Below, piece by piece: positions 61,384 to 64,000 of a stretch of 64,000 nucleotides of DNA. This stretch comes from UBA1801 sp035353395 (lineage in GTDB: Bacteria; Acidobacteriota; Holophagae; Holophagales; Holophagaceae). The stretch covers positions 1-64,000 of the forward strand of contig DAOPZL010000008.1 of NCBI GenBank assembly GCA_035353395.1. The letters are read 5' to 3'. Made by a program: the position numbers and the translations under genes. A model generated the notes under the pieces. It saw only the letters and a program-made list of their open reading frames with translations, made no database searches and had not been told where the DNA came from. The first letter of the stretch is position 1. Every line of letters starts with the position of its first letter.

Positions 61384-62679
61384 CTACAAGCCCTTCAGCA
61401 TGGACTTGATGCGCCGCAGCCGTTCCACCGGCTGGAGCTCGACCAGGAGCACCCGCGTGCCCACCCAGACCCAGGCCACGGACTGGGCCTCGCGAAGGGC
61501 GATCTCGGGGCCTGCGGGCAGCCAGCCCCGCACGGAGGCGCGCAGGCCCGTCGCGATCCGCCACTCGGGCCGGAACGACCGGAGCAGGGCCTTCCGCTGG
61601 CGCTCGGGGGACAGGCCGGGCAGGTCGCTCCCCCACCGCACGTCCCAGGCGTCCATCGCGCCCTCCTTGTGCCACGCCCAGGCGGGGTCGTAGGCGGGCC
61701 ACGGGCTCGTCTCCTCGCCCACGGGTTCCCAGGCGGCCTCGTCGAGGGGCGCCGTCCGCCGGACGGCCGCCCCGTTCTCCAGGGCGACCAGGCCCATGGT
61801 CTGGGGCGGATGGGCCGTGAGCACCCCGGGTCCGGCATCCTTCCGCCGCCAGGTCCCCTCCTCCAGCGCCCACAGGACCCAGCCGGAGGCCTCGCAGGTC
61901 CAGAGCCGGTCCCGGGAGGGGAACCACAGCCGCGCGCCGGGCTGCCAGGGCACGAGCAGCCTCTGTCCGGCCAGGTCCTGCCCGTCGGGCCACAACTGCT
62001 CCGGATTCGTGGGCCAGTTCCTGGGAGGCGCCGGCAGGTGCTTCTCGTCCCAGGGCGCGAGGGTGGTCTCGTTCTGGGGCTGGTCCACGGAACGCGTGGC
62101 CAGGAGCAGGGCATCGCGCGCCTGGAGGCCCAGGAGCACGGCCCGCCCGTCCCAGCTGAAGCGGCTCCAGGGTCCGCTGTCCGAGGCCCAGATCACCCGC
62201 CCTTCGGGCACCTCCAGCAGCCGGGTCTCGAACCGGGCCGGCCCCAGGCGCAGGGTGACCAGCAGGTAGCGCTGCTTGTCCGGATCCAGCCGCGCGGAGC
62301 ACAGGGGGGCATCGAAGCGGTAGTGCCGCCATTCGAGCCCGTGCCAGAGGACCACCTCGCTGAGGCCGCCGGGGCCGTTCAGCGCCAGGCCCTGGTCCCT
62401 GAGGTAGGGGGAGGCGGGCTCCCAGGGGGTGTTGAACCCGCCGGTGTTGGGCCACGGGTCGGGCTGGTCCGGGTCCCTGGCGCCCTTGAAGCGGGGCGCC
62501 CAGCCTTCCTGCAGCTCGAACTGGGCCAAGGTCGTGAAGGACTCCAGCGTCATCGCGATCGGGGCCTCTCCCCCCGCCACCCCGCCGCTCTCGCGGAACC
62601 TGGGAGCCTGGACCACCGCCAGGATCACGAGCATCGCCGCGATGAACAAGGTGGCGATGAGATACCGTTTAGGAATCAC
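61384..62679 (-). CDS. Membrane-anchored hypothetical protein
   Basis: I do not recognise this 431-residue protein. It has one N-terminal transmembrane helix (about residues 6-25, YLIATLFIAAMLVILAVVQA) and a large, probably periplasmic, beta-rich domain with many Trp residues (LEWRHYRFDAPLCSARLDPD, WASDSGPWSRFSWDGRAVLL, RLWFPSRDRLWTCEASGWVL). Its repeating strand pattern suggests a beta-propeller, though blade boundaries are not clear. A TALE-like or enzyme motif is absent. It diverges from the CYTH gene with 50 bases between, and lies 120 bases upstream of the REC protein gene on the same strand. Confidence 0.7.
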   Translation of the reverse strand: MIPKRYLIATLFIAAMLVILAVVQAPRFRESGGVAGGEAPIAMTLESFTTLAQFELQEGWAPRFKGARDPDQPDPWPNTGGFNTPWEPASPYLRDQGLALNGPGGLSEVVLWHGLEWRHYRFDAPLCSARLDPDKQRYLLVTLRLGPARFETRLLEVPEGRVIWASDSGPWSRFSWDGRAVLLGLQARDALLLATRSVDQPQNETTLAPWDEKHLPAPPRNWPTNPEQLWPDGQDLAGQRLLVPWQPGARLWFPSRDRLWTCEASGWVLWALEEGTWRRKDAGPGVLTAHPPQTMGLVALENGAAVRRTAPLDEAAWEPVGEETSPWPAYDPAWAWHKEGAMDAWDVRWGSDLPGLSPERQRKALLRSFRPEWRIATGLRASVRGWLPAGPEIALREAQSVAWVWVGTRVLLVELQPVERLRRIKSMLKGL

Positions 62680-62729
62680 CGCGTACCGACCTCCCTGCTC
62701 ATAATGCCTAAAATCCGTCGGAGCTTGAC

Positions 62730-63284
62730 ATGAATCCTCACATTCCCATCGAAACCGAGGTCAAGCTGCGGATCCCTTCCACGGGAGAGCTCGCGCCGAG
62801 GCTCGCGGCACTGGGCTTCAGGCTCGAGGTTCCCGCCCAGCCGGAAAGCAGCGTCCTCTGGGACCGGGGAGGGGAGCTGTTCGCCCAGGGCTGCGCCCTG
62901 CGCGTGAGAAGCTACGGGGGCCGGGCCTGGGTCACCTGGAAGGGCCCCAAGGTGAGCGATCCCCTGCTGAAGATCCGCCCGGAGATCGAGACGGCCGTGG
63001 CCAGTGCGGAGGCGATGGGAGGCATCCTCCAGGCCCTCGGCTACCATCCCGTCCTGGCCATGGAGAAGACCCGCGCCCTGCTGCGCCGGGAGGATCTCAC
63101 GGCCTGCCTGGACGAGACACCCTTCGGCTGCTACCTGGAACTGGAGGGGGAGCCCGGAACCATCCGGGGCGTCATGGAGAGCCTGGGCCTCGGCCCCGAA
63201 CTCGCGGAGGTGCGCAGCTATCCCGACCTGTTCGTGGCGCACGGGGCGGCCGCCCCGGAATCCACGCCGCCTGCGGCAGGGTAG
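62730..63284 (+). CDS. CYTH domain protein (class IV adenylate cyclase/thiamine-triphosphatase family)
   Basis: This 184-residue protein has the ExExK signature IETEVKLRIP (E8, E10, K12), followed by the expected charged strands: CALRVRSYGGRAWVTWKGPK (Arg, Lys), IRPEIETAVAS and MEKTRALLRREDLTACLDET then GCYLELEGEP. CYTH enzymes bind triphosphates in a beta-tunnel. They act as inorganic triphosphatases, thiamine-triphosphatases or adenylate cyclases, and which applies cannot be told from the sequence. The Shine-Dalgarno GGAG is 7 bases before the ATG. The next gene begins 7 bases after the stop. Confidence 0.85.
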   Translation: MNPHIPIETEVKLRIPSTGELAPRLAALGFRLEVPAQPESSVLWDRGGELFAQGCALRVRSYGGRAWVTWKGPKVSDPLLKIRPEIETAVASAEAMGGILQALGYHPVLAMEKTRALLRREDLTACLDETPFGCYLELEGEPGTIRGVMESLGLGPELAEVRSYPDLFVAHGAAAPESTPPAAG

Positions 63285-63291
63285 GCCCGCC

Positions 63292-63711
63292 ATGCGCCTC
63301 CATCCCGGAATCCCCCTCGCCCTGGTGGCCCTGGCGGGCTGTCGCGAGGAAAGTCCCGAGGCGGCCATCCGGAAAGCCTTCGACGCCTGCGTGGAGGCGA
63401 TCCAGGATGCCGACCCGGGCGGTGCCGCGGAGGTCCTGAGCCCGGGATTCGCAGGCCCCGACGGCATGACCCGGGACGAGGCGCGCCTGTACCTGGCTGG
63501 GATCCTGCGCCGGGAGAAGGTGGGCGTCACCGTGCTCGCGAGCCGAGTCGAGGCGAAAGGCAGCCGGGGCACCCAGTCGGTCGAGGTCCTCCTGACGAGC
63601 CGGACGGGGGGCGCCCTCCTCCCCGGCGAGGCCTCCCGGAAGCTGTTCGTGCTCCAGTGGGAGCGTCTCGAAGGCCACTGGCGCCTGAAGAGCCTCGCGG
63701 AGACCCGGTAG
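63292..63711 (+). CDS. Small lipoprotein
   Basis: This 139-residue protein has a short lipobox signal HPGIPLALVALAGC (Cys at residue 17), then a helical and beta region starting ESPEAAIRKAFDACVEAIQD, where a predicted NTF2-like fold (SnoaL/DUF4440 type) is plausible because of the LQWERLEGHWRLKSLAE end. No known family is assigned. It starts 7 bases after the CYTH stop, so they are probably cotranscribed. It is likely inner- or outer-membrane attached. Confidence 0.7.
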   Translation: MRLHPGIPLALVALAGCREESPEAAIRKAFDACVEAIQDADPGGAAEVLSPGFAGPDGMTRDEARLYLAGILRREKVGVTVLASRVEAKGSRGTQSVEVLLTSRTGGALLPGEASRKLFVLQWERLEGHWRLKSLAETR

Positions 63712-63784
63712 CCGTCACCCCTGCCCAAACTGTTGGCTTTCCTGGGCCTGGATTCGCTATGCTCACCTGACTGGAAGGTTCCCC

Positions 63785-64000
63785 TTGACGCTTCCCCCGG
63801 TCCGCCCTCATCCAGATGGATCCAAGGCCGCTCGTTCCGGCCGCCGCTGGCTGAAGGCCGCGCGTTCCTTCCTGGTCCTGGCCGGCCTGTCTGGCCTGTG
63901 GCCGGGCCTTCCGCTGCGCGCCGACGCGGGCGCGCGACCCATCATCGTCGGGTCCGACAACAACTTCCCGCCCTACGAATACCTGGACGACCAGGGCCGG
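63785..64000 (+). CDS. N-terminus of an SBP_bac_3-type periplasmic protein (partial)
   Basis: The TTG at 63785 with GGAAGG upstream opens a 72-residue frame that continues past the window end. After a basic start, a hydrophobic core (SFLVLAGLSGLWPGLPLRA, about residues 29-47) acts as a signal peptide. PIIVGSDNNFPPYEYLDDQG is the standard opening of a family 3 extracellular solute-binding domain. It could be an ABC amino-acid-binding protein or the sensor part of a hybrid histidine kinase; only the missing C-terminus would tell. Confidence 0.8.
   Translation, partial: MTLPPVRPHPDGSKAARSGRRWLKAARSFLVLAGLSGLWPGLPLRADAGARPIIVGSDNNFPPYEYLDDQGR

Overview
The window is about 64 kb of GC-rich, densely packed bacterial chromosome. 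It is dominated by housekeeping genes (aspS, serS, def, fmt, purM, folE, hrcA-grpE-dnaK-dnaJ, riboflavin synthase, cytidine deaminase, superoxide dismutase). It contains two tRNA genes and no prophage, insertion sequence, integrase or CRISPR array. The gene complement and protein style suggest an acidobacterium of the Holophaga/Geothrix group. That is an inference from recall, not from a search. The pointers are Gram-negative envelope genes (RND pump, PpiD/SurA-like foldase, lipoproteins), a TAXI-type TRAP transporter, tandem PstS-like proteins, and REC and N-TDV-type proteins shared with Myxococcota and Acidobacteria.

Layout. 0-5 kb: end of an unknown gene, tRNA-Glu(CTC), a membrane metallophosphoesterase divergent from a flavodoxin-like reductase, a MATE exporter with atypical codon choice, tRNA-Arg(CCG) and a cell-wall amidase. 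5-13.6 kb: a MarR regulator followed by an MdtABC-like RND pump with two permeases and no outer-membrane channel. 13.7-21 kb: aspS converges on a TAXI TRAP operon (binding protein, DUF1850, fused permease), followed by a NhaD/CitMHS-type antiporter. 21-27 kb: a DUF1847 protein, a GH36 alpha-galactosidase, an unknown protein and two tandem PstS-like binding proteins without their ABC transporter. 27-35 kb: a cold-shock protein with a 58-residue basic companion, a SprT-like metalloprotein, a HAD-IG 5'-nucleotidase, an XRE regulator, a TGS-fused nucleoside kinase, a histidine kinase, and an ECF sigma factor with a ZAS-cupin (ChrR-like) anti-sigma.

35-45 kb: an MFS permease, a class II aldolase and mtnA form an operon that looks like the DHAP-shunt type of 5-methylthioribose/5-deoxyribose salvage. 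Then come a DUF99 protein, the HrcA-GrpE-DnaK-DnaJ chaperone cluster and an alpha/beta-hydrolase with Asp at the nucleophile elbow. 45-54 kb: a CGCGAAT-rich repeat element, a lipoprotein, purM, folE, a divergent Fe/Mn SOD, riboflavin synthase, a DUF58 protein, cytidine deaminase and a 904-residue TPR protein. 54-64 kb: def-fmt, a PpiD/SurA-like foldase, serS, an L-asparaginase, then a possible signalling module (a conserved protein of unknown function plus a REC protein with a long acidic-Pro linker), a membrane-anchored unknown, a CYTH phosphatase, a lipoprotein, and the start of a periplasmic SBP_bac_3 protein cut by the window end.

The best leads for unknown biology are the 59.2-61.3 kb gene pair, the tandem PstS-like proteins, the RpoE/ChrR-like pair, the D-nucleophile hydrolase, the divergent SOD and the CGCGAAT repeat.
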